NCBI GenBank assembly: GCA_002070115.1
Contig: MWCO01000034.1
Coordinates: 1 to 58,189 of the forward strand
Source of the DNA: Deltaproteobacteria bacterium ADurb.Bin207
GTDB taxonomy: Bacteria > Myxococcota_A > Polyangia > Polyangiales > Polyangiaceae
Direction: 5' to 3'
DNA length: 58,189 bases
Positions 17,718 through 26,042 of this stretch are shown here, in pieces. A program made the position numbers and the translations under genes. The stretch's first letter is position 1. Every line of letters begins with the position of its first letter. The notes beneath the pieces are model-generated. The model searched no databases and was not told the DNA's origin. It worked only from the letters and a program-made list of their open reading frames with translations.

Positions 17718-19108
17718 GGCTTCCCTCCTTTCACACGACCCGCACGCGGTGCGCCAGGAGTTGGCTCCACGAAGACAACCAAGCGATCGGAGCGAGGTAA
17801 GTACGATTGTGCTGCCCGATGAAGCGACGAAGCGGTGAGAGCACGGTACCTTGCAATGTCTTGGGCGAAGTAATCCGCCGTGCCGGTGTGTTGCGCGTAG
17901 AGGTTGAACATATCCGCGCGATGTCCGATTTGTTCGATGTGAAACACCAAAGAGGCTTCGAGGTTGGCTTTCGCGCGTTGAACTTCTATTTCGGTGGGGG
18001 GAGCGCGGCGTACCTGTTCGAGTTCGTCGTCGATGGCTTGGAGCAAGGCTTTTGTCGTGATGCCGGGCTTGGCGGTCGCCATGATTTGGAATTGCGACGC
18101 CAATTGATGGGAGGCTTGATAAGCGTATACTTCTTTGGCGATCTGAAGATCGTATTCCAGGCGTTTGACCAGGCGGCTAGACGTGCCGTCCGATAGGATC
18201 AGGGACAGAGCATCGAGTTCTGCATCTCCACGGGCAAAAAACGGTGGGGAAGGGTAGACGACGACCACCCGCGGCAGTTCGACTTCGGCTTCGACTTCGA
18301 TGATCTGTTCGCCCGTAAGGTGGGCGGGCGTGGCGTGTTGGAATACCGTGGGTTCGGGTGCTTTGGGGATGGGACCGAAGTACTTGTCGACGAGTCTCTT
18401 CGTTTCCTGTGGATCGATATTTCCAGCAATGACCAGCGAAGCGTTGTTGGGAACGTAATAAGTTTTGTAAAAGGTATGAACATCCGAGAGGGTTGAGGCG
18501 TTGAGATCCCGCGGGGAACCGATGGTCAAGTTGTGATACGGGTGGCTCGAGGGATACAAACGTTCTTGAATGAATTGGGATACCATGCCGTAAGGGGCGT
18601 CGACATAGTTTTGGCGACGTTCGTTGAGCACCACCGAGCGCTGGGATTCAAAGGTATTTTGATCCACATGGTCGAGCAAAAATCCCATGCGGTCGCTTTC
18701 GAGCCAGAGCACGAGTTCGAGCTGATTGGATGGAACCGTGGTGTAATAGTTGGTTCTGTCGAGGCTGGTGGTGCCATTGGTGTCGCTGGCTCCCGCGCGT
18801 TCGAGATACATGAACAATTGGTCTTCTCCCACGTTCTTCGAACCCTGGAACATGAGATGCTCGAACAGGTGGGCGAAGCCATTGCGTCCCGCGGGCTCGT
18901 CTTTCGAACCCACGTGGTACCAAAGGTTCACGGCGACCGTGGGAGTCGTTGGATCGACGTGCAAGATGAGGCGAAGTCCATTCGGCAGCGTGGATTGCTG
19001 TACGGCAAGAGAGGGAAGCTGCTGTTGGGCTATCGCGTGGGAAGTGAACAAACTACCGCCAAGGGCCGCCAAGGCGGGTACGAACCACCGAATCCACGTG
19101 CTTGACAT
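17714..19108 (-). CDS. M16 family zinc metallopeptidase (catalytic subunit)
   Basis: This periplasmic peptidase of 464 residues has a Sec signal peptide (probable cleavage after SHAIA). The inverted zinc motif HLFEH lies in GFAHLFEHLMFQGSKN near residue 80, and the distal glutamate in VVLNERRQNYVD. The N-terminal strand (STLPNGLRLILHVDPTTPT) and the C-terminal domain with GTSSRLVKRLEY are typical of M16B processing peptidases. It is the first gene of a two-gene operon with the non-catalytic lipoprotein subunit. A substrate cannot be named; members degrade or process small exported peptides. Confidence 0.93.
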   Translation of the reverse strand: MSSTWIRWFVPALAALGGSLFTSHAIAQQQLPSLAVQQSTLPNGLRLILHVDPTTPTVAVNLWYHVGSKDEPAGRNGFAHLFEHLMFQGSKNVGEDQLFMYLERAGASDTNGTTSLDRTNYYTTVPSNQLELVLWLESDRMGFLLDHVDQNTFESQRSVVLNERRQNYVDAPYGMVSQFIQERLYPSSHPYHNLTIGSPRDLNASTLSDVHTFYKTYYVPNNASLVIAGNIDPQETKRLVDKYFGPIPKAPEPTVFQHATPAHLTGEQIIEVEAEVELPRVVVVYPSPPFFARGDAELDALSLILSDGTSSRLVKRLEYDLQIAKEVYAYQASHQLASQFQIMATAKPGITTKALLQAIDDELEQVRRAPPTEIEVQRAKANLEASLVFHIEQIGHRADMFNLYAQHTGTADYFAQDIARYRALTASSLHRAAQSYLPRSDRLVVFVEPTPGAPRAGRVKGGKP

Positions 19109-19260
19109 GGCAACGTGCTAATTCCAAAGCCGACCCGTGGCAAGAGCTGGGCAGGAAACGAGGGGAGGGTAAGCACGCTTCTTCGTAACTGCGAGGAGCA
19201 ACAGGACGATGACGCGTCGGATGCCGCACGATGCTCAGCTCAATGCGTATTCGCAAAAAG

Positions 19261-19629
19261 TCATGATGGTGGTGTTTCGCTTCTGGGTTTGTGTCTTTTG
19301 GTTTTTCGTGCGTGAATGCGGCGTTGTTGTTGCAGGCGTTTGGAGGTTTGTGGGCTGATTCGTATTTCGATTTCATCGACCAATTCGCGTAACGCGAGGA
19401 ATTGATTGAGCGCGCGAGAACGTTCGCGGCTCCACTTCACCACGATCCCCAGGGGAGCGTAGCGTAGCACCACGGCACTGCTGGTTTTGTTGATCTTTTG
19501 CCCCCCGGGGCCGCTCGCTCGGACGTACGTTGCCTCGACCTCGTCCAGATCGATGCCAAGTTTTTCGATTCGCTCCTGAAGCTCTTGTTTTTTTTGAGGC
19601 CTGACAGGAGCTTGGTCTGGGAACCTCAT
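19261..19629 (-). CDS. Free-standing class I release-factor domain protein
   Basis: This 122-residue protein holds only the peptidyl-tRNA hydrolase domain of class I release factors. The GGQ loop reads SGPGGQKINKTSSAVVLR (G42, G43, Q44) and a basic C-terminal tail (KRLQQQRRIHARKTKRHK) follows, as in ribosome-rescue factors of the ArfB/mtRF-R type, where the tail enters the mRNA channel or contacts rRNA. No codon-recognition domain is present. It probably releases peptides from stalled ribosomes. It differs from typical ArfB in its N-terminal part and may belong to the bacterial mtRF-R-like group. ATG at 19629. Confidence 0.82.
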   Translation of the reverse strand: MRFPDQAPVRPQKKQELQERIEKLGIDLDEVEATYVRASGPGGQKINKTSSAVVLRYAPLGIVVKWSRERSRALNQFLALRELVDEIEIRISPQTSKRLQQQRRIHARKTKRHKPRSETPPS

Positions 19630-19930
19630 GACAAAATCTTACGGGTGGAACCCAAGGGCAACAAAGCAAGCGACAACAATGACCATCACCGCACCATCGA
19701 CACGTCCCACACGCTGCCTATTTGCGAATCCATGCCGGATGGGGAAGACGGTATGGTTGATACCGATGTCGTCAAATTTCGGACACAAAAATCATCCTTT
19801 CGACGATGGCGGGCCGCCGGTCGTATTCGAAAATCCATAAGCGCCCGACATAGGAAGTCCGCATGCCCTTGGCTGTTCTGGACACCATCCTTGTCGGGCG
19901 ACCCAATTTGTGGAAGCCGAAACGAATACG
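19630..19930. other. Gene-free stretch between two minus-strand genes
   Basis: This 301-bp stretch lies between the phosphohexomutase stop and the release-factor-domain start. Several open frames exist on both strands, but none has a ribosome site, a recognisable motif or a sensible protein composition. I see no tRNA-like fold or terminator with a T-run. Confidence 0.5.
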
Positions 19931-21403
19931 TTACTTCCACTGTCCAACGATTTCCAGGGCGACGGCATTCCACTGTCGAGCCTGGTCCTCCGACGCCCCT
20001 TCCGTGTAGCACCGTAGTTCAGGGGCATTTCCCGAGGGGCGAATATGAACGACCGCGCCGCTGGCAAACGTCATGCGCATTCCATCCGTCCAGTCGACCG
20101 TCGACAAGGGGCCAAATACCTCGAATTGGCGTGCGATGGCGGGCAATCCATCGCGACGCAATTCCTCCAAACGTCCTTGGCTCAGTTGTGTGGGGACGTT
20201 TTGCAAGCGGTCGCTCCACGTGAAACGCGCCGGCAAGTCCTTCACGATCGCGGAAAGGCTGCGGTTCGAGGAGGCGGAGGCCCAAAGGAGGGAAAGATGA
20301 ACGATGACGGCGTCGCGGGTGGGCAAAGCCGGCAGAAGGCCACGGGGGGCAGAAATGGGCGAACTCGTGAGAAATCCACCGTTGGCCTCGTAGCCCACCA
20401 CGCGTTTCGCGCTGCCCTGGCATGCTCGTAGCATGGCTTCGATGACGAAGGGCGAACCGATTCGTGTACGAATCACTTGGGAAAATGCTTTGCATTCCTC
20501 CACGGCCGAATTGCTGCTCACAGGAGTCACCACCACATCCGCCCCGAGTTGTTTGGCGCAAAGGATTCCCGCGACGTCTCCGCGAAGCCAGCGACCGTGT
20601 TCGTCGGCAATCAAAGGACGATCGCTATCCCCATCGGTGGATAAAAGGGCGTCGAAACCATATTCTTTGGCCCACGATGCCGCCAGGGCAATGTCTTCGG
20701 GCCGGATCGCTTCGGTATCGACGGGAATGAAAACGTCCGAGTCCGCCAATCTCGTCACGTGCGCGCCAAGAGCTTCGAGGATCTCGTGAATGATGTCACG
20801 CCCCACCGCGGAGTGGGCGTACAGGCCAAGCCGTTTGCCCGCGAGCATTTCTCTTGGAAATACGTCGACATATCGGTGGACATAGTCCCGAGCGGCTTGG
20901 CGCTGCGTGGCTGGCAGCGTGCCGTCGCGAAGCATCCCTTGCGCGTCAAATCGTTCAGGAAGCAAAACGCTCTGGTTTCGAATGGATTCTTCATCGGATT
21001 TGAGAATCTCTCCTTCCGGAGCGTTGTACTTGATCCCATTGCGATCGTCGGGAATATGACTTCCTGTCACCATGATCGCGGCTATGCGGTGTCGAAGACC
21101 GAAAGAAGCGACAGCGGGTGAAGGGATATGACCACAAGAGACGGGCATGTATCCCCGATCCGACACGGCACAGGCAACGGCACGCATGATGCGGTCGGTG
21201 CTGGAACGCAGATCGCCTGCGATGGCCACTTGCGCCCCGGGCTGGCAACGACCGTGTTGCTCGAGATGTTGAAGGAAGGCGACCGTGTAGGCGTAACAAA
21301 CACGGTCTGTCATTGCCGTCACCAGTCCTCGGGCTCCGCTGGTGCCGAACGTCACACCGCTGGACTGCATCAACGCGGATATCGCTGTCAGCATGGGGGC
21401 CAT
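19931..21403 (-). CDS. Phosphohexomutase (phosphomannomutase/phosphoglucomutase family)
   Basis: This alpha-D-phosphohexomutase superfamily enzyme has 490 residues from the ATG at 21403. The four active-site loops are present: phosphoserine loop VTGSHIPDDRNGIKY (Ser115), metal loop STDGDSDRP, sugar-binding loop GYEANGGF and phosphate-binding loop RPSGNAPELRCYTEG. The N-terminal FGTSGARG segment is the family opening. Substrate choice between mannose and glucose phosphate cannot be decided. An upstream extension to 21514 would overlap the divergent lipoprotein gene and lacks a ribosome site; ATG 21394 is an alternative start. Confidence 0.9.
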   Translation of the reverse strand: MAPMLTAISALMQSSGVTFGTSGARGLVTAMTDRVCYAYTVAFLQHLEQHGRCQPGAQVAIAGDLRSSTDRIMRAVACAVSDRGYMPVSCGHIPSPAVASFGLRHRIAAIMVTGSHIPDDRNGIKYNAPEGEILKSDEESIRNQSVLLPERFDAQGMLRDGTLPATQRQAARDYVHRYVDVFPREMLAGKRLGLYAHSAVGRDIIHEILEALGAHVTRLADSDVFIPVDTEAIRPEDIALAASWAKEYGFDALLSTDGDSDRPLIADEHGRWLRGDVAGILCAKQLGADVVVTPVSSNSAVEECKAFSQVIRTRIGSPFVIEAMLRACQGSAKRVVGYEANGGFLTSSPISAPRGLLPALPTRDAVIVHLSLLWASASSNRSLSAIVKDLPARFTWSDRLQNVPTQLSQGRLEELRRDGLPAIARQFEVFGPLSTVDWTDGMRMTFASGAVVHIRPSGNAPELRCYTEGASEDQARQWNAVALEIVGQWK

Positions 21404-21493
21404 TGGTAGCACGAACTTATTGTATCCAAGGGATTCGTTTGCATTTTTGTTCTTATGGCGGGACACTGTAGCAGTCTGTGGAGGAGGTGATGC

Positions 21494-22747
21494 ATGGTTG
21501 CTCGAAAACTTCAATGGAGTACCTGGTTATTGGCGATCGTCGTTGTCGGTGCGGCAGGCTGCGGCGGCGGCTCTGAGGAAGGAGACTCCGTCACTAGCGA
21601 CGCGGGGGCGGATGTATCCGCGGACGGCTCCGGTGGTTCGGGAGGTTCGGGCGGTTCGGGTGGTGCCAGCGGTGGATCGTCGGGAAGCGGTGGTTCCGCG
21701 GGAGCCGCGGGCGGTGCGGCCGGTACCGCAGGAACCGGTGGAGGAGGTATTGGCGGTTCGTCAGGAAGTGGCGGAGTAGCCGGCGCCGCTGGCTCTTCAG
21801 GTGCTTCGGGCGCGGCAGGCTCGGCAGGAAGCGGAGGCGCCGGCCCAACGTGTCCCACGAGCCAACCCAAAAACAACACCGATTGCACTGGTGCGGGTTT
21901 GGTCTGCACCTACGGCGATTCACAATGCTTGTGCTTCCAAGGCAAGTGGGATTGCTCCGCCTGTCCAACGCAACAACCGGCGGACAACAGTTCCTGCAAC
22001 GAGCTTGGTGCATCATGCTCCTATGGAAACGAACAATGCCGCTGCACCAACGCTGGTTGGGATTGCAATACATGCCCAACGACGGAACCCGCGAACAACG
22101 ATGTTTGTAATGATACCGGATTGCAATGCGTTTACGGACAGATGGAATGCCGGTGTAGCAACCAAGGACGATGGCGGTGCAAAGGATGCCCCGCCACACA
22201 GCCGGCTCCGAAAGAGGGATGTAGTGATCAAGGCCTGACCTGCGACTATGGAACCACGACTTGCTCCTGCAACTACGGGGGATGGGTATGCGGAGATTGC
22301 CCCGCACAAGAGCCTGACCATTCATCGTCTTGCACCGACAAAGGCCTGTCTTGTACGTACGGGACGCGAACGTGCGAGTGTAGTATGATGAGCAACTGGC
22401 GGTGTTCGGGCTGTCCCAATCAGGAGCCCGCGAACAAGAGCCAATGTTCGCAGCAAGGGCTGGACTGCACCTACGGAGCCACGCAATGCAATTGTTCGTT
22501 TGGGACGTGGAATTGCGCCACCTGCCCCTCCCAGCAACCTGCGAACAAGAGTCAGTGTTCGAGCGTTGGCTTGAAGTGCGAGTACGGGGATACGGATTGT
22601 GATTGCAAAATGACTGGTTGGGATTGCGTGACCTGTCCTTCCGCCAAGCCGCAGAATAACAGCGCCTGCTCTGAACAAGGGGCCCAGTGTACCTACGGTT
22701 CCTCGACATGCTCCTGCTTTGGAGGCGCGTGGCATTGCTGGGGCTGA
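21494..22747 (+). CDS. Lipoprotein with Gly-rich stalk and eight six-cysteine repeats
   Basis: This is a 417-residue surface lipoprotein. The lipid-attached Cys23 follows GAAGC. Residues about 44-117 are almost only Gly, Ser and Ala, a flexible stalk. Residues 120-416 hold eight tandem repeats of 37-38 residues with the pattern CPxxxP-x5-CxxxGxxCxYGxxxCxC-x5-WxC, six cysteines each (48 in all), presumably three disulfides per repeat. The start is certain: GGAGGT (21483-21488) lies 5 nt before the ATG. The gene is divergent from the phosphohexomutase and followed by another lipoprotein. I know no name for the repeat; it resembles small disulfide modules used for adhesion or binding. Confidence 0.87.
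   Translation: MVARKLQWSTWLLAIVVVGAAGCGGGSEEGDSVTSDAGADVSADGSGGSGGSGGSGGASGGSSGSGGSAGAAGGAAGTAGTGGGGIGGSSGSGGVAGAAGSSGASGAAGSAGSGGAGPTCPTSQPKNNTDCTGAGLVCTYGDSQCLCFQGKWDCSACPTQQPADNSSCNELGASCSYGNEQCRCTNAGWDCNTCPTTEPANNDVCNDTGLQCVYGQMECRCSNQGRWRCKGCPATQPAPKEGCSDQGLTCDYGTTTCSCNYGGWVCGDCPAQEPDHSSSCTDKGLSCTYGTRTCECSMMSNWRCSGCPNQEPANKSQCSQQGLDCTYGATQCNCSFGTWNCATCPSQQPANKSQCSSVGLKCEYGDTDCDCKMTGWDCVTCPSAKPQNNSACSEQGAQCTYGSSTCSCFGGAWHCWG
21851..22744 (+). repeat. Eight tandem 37-38-codon repeats
   Basis: Eight in-frame repeat units begin at Cys120 of the lipoprotein gene. Each keeps six cysteines, the CP start, the YG pair and a Trp before the last Cys. The units differ in sequence, so the array is old and maintained by selection rather than freshly amplified. 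Confidence 0.85.
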
Positions 22748-22812
22748 AACCGCCTTCCAGTAACCATTTCGTAGAAGTAAGCTAACCTATTCATCCTCGA
22801 GACCGTGGAGCG

Positions 22813-23679
22813 ATGTTCATGATCGGCAGTCGATGGTTTGTCGCGTGGGGTCTTGTTCTGGGTTGCCTGTCCTGTGGAACCAATGAATCTCGCACCAATA
22901 TTCGCAATGGTGGCGATGCCGCCCTCGATGCCGAAGGCAATGGTGAGGCCGACGCGACCGGCACGGCAGGTCAAGCTGGGTACGCCGGTCAAGCCTCCGC
23001 AGGAGGAGCCGGTGGAAATGCCGGTCACCAGGAAGGGGGTGTCGTCCCCCCGCCCGCAGGAGGAGCCGTTGTTTTTCCTGGCGTTTTCAACGCACGCAAC
23101 GAAGGGGGCTATCTGACCGTTTCCGGACAGCGAATCAAACACCAAGTGCTCATTCGCTCGGGCCACCTTGCAGATCTAGGTGCAAGCGGTTGCCAGCGCT
23201 TCGAGGAACTCAGCATTCGCTCCGTTCTCGATCTTCGTGCGGCCGATGACGCTGCAAGCAACCCGGATGCAGCTTGCGTAACCCAACACGCCTCGTATAC
23301 CTTGGTAGACCTACCCAAAATCCTTCCCCCATCCGTCGATGCATATCGACAAACGCTCGATGCCACGGAGCCGAAATTATCTATTATTTTCAGTAAGTTA
23401 TCAGAAGATGGCGCTCTTCCCGCCATCGTTCATTGCGTCATTGGTAGAGACCGAGCAAGCCTTGTCTCTGCTGTTCTTCTTCTCGCCCTCGGCGTATCAC
23501 AAGAAGACGTGAAAAAAGACTTCGTCGACAACCAAGACGATACGGTTCACGTAGAGGCTGCCTGGTTGAGCCCGCTGCTCGATCGTGTGGATGGTGCAGG
23601 GGGGATCGAGCCATATTTATTATCCCACGGGGTAACGCAAGCCATGATCGAGCGCTTTCGAGTGCAAGCTCTCGAATGA
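22813..23679 (+). CDS. Exported lipoprotein tyrosine-phosphatase-like protein
   Basis: The N-terminus is a lipoprotein signal (VLGC, Cys18), followed by an Ala/Gly-rich linker to about residue 85. The rest is a protein-tyrosine-phosphatase fold: FNARNEGGYL, LIRSGHLADL, SVLDLRAADD (Asp140) and the P-loop HCVIGRDRAS with nucleophile Cys208 and Arg214 (CX5R). The arrangement matches the Y_phosphatase2 / IphP-like secreted phosphatases. It may act on phosphoproteins, phosphoinositides or other phosphoesters outside the inner membrane. GTGGAG precedes the ATG. It stands between two structural lipoprotein genes and is 288 residues long. Confidence 0.85.
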   Translation: MFMIGSRWFVAWGLVLGCLSCGTNESRTNIRNGGDAALDAEGNGEADATGTAGQAGYAGQASAGGAGGNAGHQEGGVVPPPAGGAVVFPGVFNARNEGGYLTVSGQRIKHQVLIRSGHLADLGASGCQRFEELSIRSVLDLRAADDAASNPDAACVTQHASYTLVDLPKILPPSVDAYRQTLDATEPKLSIIFSKLSEDGALPAIVHCVIGRDRASLVSAVLLLALGVSQEDVKKDFVDNQDDTVHVEAAWLSPLLDRVDGAGGIEPYLLSHGVTQAMIERFRVQALE

Positions 23680-23706
23680 ACCAGGAAGGACGAGACCGCG
23701 TTCATC

Positions 23707-24957
23707 TCATGGGTTTCGGCAACAAACGGTGATTGGATTGGTGGCGGTAACATCTCCTTCCAACCCTCCGCCACTTGGGGTGCAAGTTGGATTGAACCCT
23801 CCCGGTTTGATCATTTTGAGCGTGAACGTTCCCATGGTGGGATGGATCGGCAGGTTCGTGCATTGTCCGGTTTTCAAGACTTCCCCGGCATCAGTGCACG
23901 TTCCCGAGGGATCGTGGACGGACATTTGCCCTCCGCTGCAATTGCCCGTGGCGGGAGAGCAAGAGCAGGAAGCGCATGAACGCGTGTCCTTGATTCCTTC
24001 GTATACGACCCAACTCGAATCCTTGTAGTCGGCTGGGCAGGCTTGATCATACACTCCGGAACGAGTGACGCAGATCCGGGACCCTTGAGCGGGGGGGGAA
24101 CAGACTTCGGAGGCCTGACATCCTCCTCCCATCTGCGCCTGGCAAGTCCAGGCTTCTTCTTGCCATTGGGCAGGCGGAAGCTTCACCTCGCCTTGGGTTT
24201 GAACATCGCAACTTCCACCCATCACGTGCATGTCAGAGATGGGGCGTACGGAGTGAGGACCGAACATCTGCATCCCAACGTTGACGCAACTGCCACCCAA
24301 ATAAAACTTCGAATCCCCTTCTTCGCCCATACATCCCTCTTGTTTGTAGACGGTGACATCCAGTCCGCATTGTGAGTTCGTCGATGGGGCGCACCCACAA
24401 GTGGGGCATGAGTTTTGTCCATCGAAGTGCAAGCCTATCTTTCCGCTGACACTCGGAACAGGCCAAGGCTCATCACAGGTGAAAAGCGTACCACGGTTGA
24501 ACTGTATCGGGCCCGACCAGGGGGAAGGGGGCGTGGGAAGACACGAAAATCCGAGGCTCTTACAATGGGGATCGAGACAATCCACGAGCCCGTCGTTGTT
24601 GTCGTCTTTACCGTTGTTGCATATCTCATCGCCACTTCCCCCCGATCCACCGAAGCCCCCTGCTGCCGATCCACCCGCGCCTCCTGCTCCTGACCCTCCG
24701 GTGCCTCCTCCACTCGTTCCGCCCGCGCCTCCCGCTCCCGAGCCCCCAGTGCCTCCTGCACTCGTTCCTCCAGACCCACCTTCCGCCGCGCCACCAGAGC
24801 CACCCACAATTGTTTTTCCTCCCGATCCTCCCGACGACGCTTCCCATCCACCGTCGCGATGCTCGGTCGTGGATTGAGCGAACGGAGCATCGAAGTCGAT
24901 GGCGCAACCCCACGGGATGATGAAGGTGGAAACCAGAACGAGTAGGCGGGGGCACAT
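23707..24957 (-). CDS. Gly-rich lipoprotein with MopE-type metal-binding motif
   Basis: This is a 416-residue lipoprotein (IIPWGC). A Gly/Ser/Ala stalk covers about residues 38-110. Then comes the acidic motif EICNNGKDDNNDGLVDC, the EF-hand-like motif of MopE-related myxobacterial surface proteins. The remaining 280 residues are cysteine-rich (about 30 Cys) and contain two matching halves built around TCQAQMGG, CPTCGCAPSTNSQC and CASCSCSPATGNC, so an internal duplication is likely. The ATG at 24957 is preserved with TGAGGAAT just upstream; the GTG 12 bp earlier lacks a site. Convergent with the phosphatase gene (27 bp). Confidence 0.83.
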   Translation of the reverse strand: MCPRLLVLVSTFIIPWGCAIDFDAPFAQSTTEHRDGGWEASSGGSGGKTIVGGSGGAAEGGSGGTSAGGTGGSGAGGAGGTSGGGTGGSGAGGAGGSAAGGFGGSGGSGDEICNNGKDDNNDGLVDCLDPHCKSLGFSCLPTPPSPWSGPIQFNRGTLFTCDEPWPVPSVSGKIGLHFDGQNSCPTCGCAPSTNSQCGLDVTVYKQEGCMGEEGDSKFYLGGSCVNVGMQMFGPHSVRPISDMHVMGGSCDVQTQGEVKLPPAQWQEEAWTCQAQMGGGCQASEVCSPPAQGSRICVTRSGVYDQACPADYKDSSWVVYEGIKDTRSCASCSCSPATGNCSGGQMSVHDPSGTCTDAGEVLKTGQCTNLPIHPTMGTFTLKMIKPGGFNPTCTPSGGGLEGDVTATNPITVCCRNP

Positions 24958-25076
24958 GGGATTCCTCACGACAATACGTTCAAGAGCGCGTCCTTTGCCA
25001 TCGCGCTCGACCTGCTTCTGATCCTATCAAATCCGGCTAGACACGCCAGCACACGTGCGTTCCGATAGCCCAACGA

Positions 25077-25670
25077 TTACTCAAATATCGTGCTTGGAAA
25101 AGGTGCACGATAAGGCCAATGGTAACCCACACGGTAACTTCTGCGATCCATGACGTAGATGGCCGAACCGTTTTTCCCATCCTTGGTCCGCACAATGATA
25201 TCGAGGACTTTTCCCGGTTTTTCGAACTTGAAATAGTCGGCCCCTTCCGAACCGAAACCCGTGATACTGCTGATTCGCAACGGAGTTGCCGTATCCGTAT
25301 CCTTGGAACAATTGATCTTCAACCACTCGCGTACGAACTTCATGTGACATCCGTCAGGAAATTTTTTCGTCGTGATGACGGGGGCTCGTGACCATTCGGA
25401 AACGGTCGGCACCGGCGTTCGCTGGGATGGCATCACCTCGGGAAAACCGTTGGATTGATAGTTGTTCGTCGATGCTGTCGTGGGAGTGGGCGTCGACGCC
25501 GGTTGTGCTGTCTCTTGGCTCGGAGTCAACACTTTGGTCTCGTCCGGTTTGGGTTCGGGGAAAGGAATCGGTTGCGCATCATCGGATTTGTCTTTGCAAC
25601 ACCCCGCCGTGCCTGCGGTGAGACCGAAAACAACGAACGTCATAAGGCGACATAGAAAAGAATGGTTCAT
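25077..25670 (-). CDS. Hypothetical lipoprotein
   Basis: This is a 197-residue lipoprotein with signal MNHSFLCRLMTFVVFGLT and lipobox TAGC (a CC pair follows). A Pro/Thr/Ser-rich linker spans about residues 35-85. The C-terminal domain of about 110 residues starts near APVITTKKFPDGCHMKFVREWLKINC and has a Cys pair around the HMKFVREWLKI segment. Related domains occur in other myxobacterial lipoproteins, but I cannot name a function. The ATG at 25670 follows AAAGGGAT; an upstream in-frame TTG has no site. Confidence 0.75.
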   Translation of the reverse strand: MNHSFLCRLMTFVVFGLTAGTAGCCKDKSDDAQPIPFPEPKPDETKVLTPSQETAQPASTPTPTTASTNNYQSNGFPEVMPSQRTPVPTVSEWSRAPVITTKKFPDGCHMKFVREWLKINCSKDTDTATPLRISSITGFGSEGADYFKFEKPGKVLDIIVRTKDGKNGSAIYVMDRRSYRVGYHWPYRAPFPSTIFE

Positions 25671-26042
25671 TCGACGTATCCCTTTCGCATCCAAAGACCC
25701 GATTAATCATCATATCGTTTCCTGTTTGTTCGGAGCAATGCGATCCGCTTAATCCGCTTTTTTTCATTCGTGACCCTGCGTTGGCAACGCTGACATTCCC
25801 GTTGGCCATGGTGGCGGTCAAACGGTCTTCGAGGTTCTTGCCATCGATGGGTCTCTCTCATGAGATTGCTTTCCGCGAACGGTCGCGCTTTTCCTGTCGT
25901 ATTTGGGGTCGAGGAGGGGAGCCATTTTCGAGTCGTCGCGATTGCTTTGCGCTTTTCCGATCGTTGCCGCCGAGCGTGCAAGCGTTTCGAGAAGCTGGGA
26001 GTCGGGTCGTCTTTCATGCTACGGTTTGCCAGAGGTCATTGC
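25671..26042. other. Divergent intergenic region
   Basis: This 372-bp region separates two divergent lipoprotein genes and must hold both promoters. I see no convincing -35/-10 pair. A short direct repeat (TCCGCTTAATCCGC, 25743-25756 region) and T-rich tract lie near the left gene. The open frame upstream of 26043 lacks a signal peptide or ribosome site and is treated as non-coding. Confidence 0.45.

Noticed and set aside
19686..20012. 108-codon minus-strand frame upstream of the release-factor gene
   Set aside because: It overlaps the end of the phosphohexomutase gene in another frame and has no ribosome site or recognisable features.
21594..22709. 371-codon antisense frame opposite the repeat lipoprotein
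   Set aside because: Arg/Cys/Ser-rich shadow of the repeats, no start signal.
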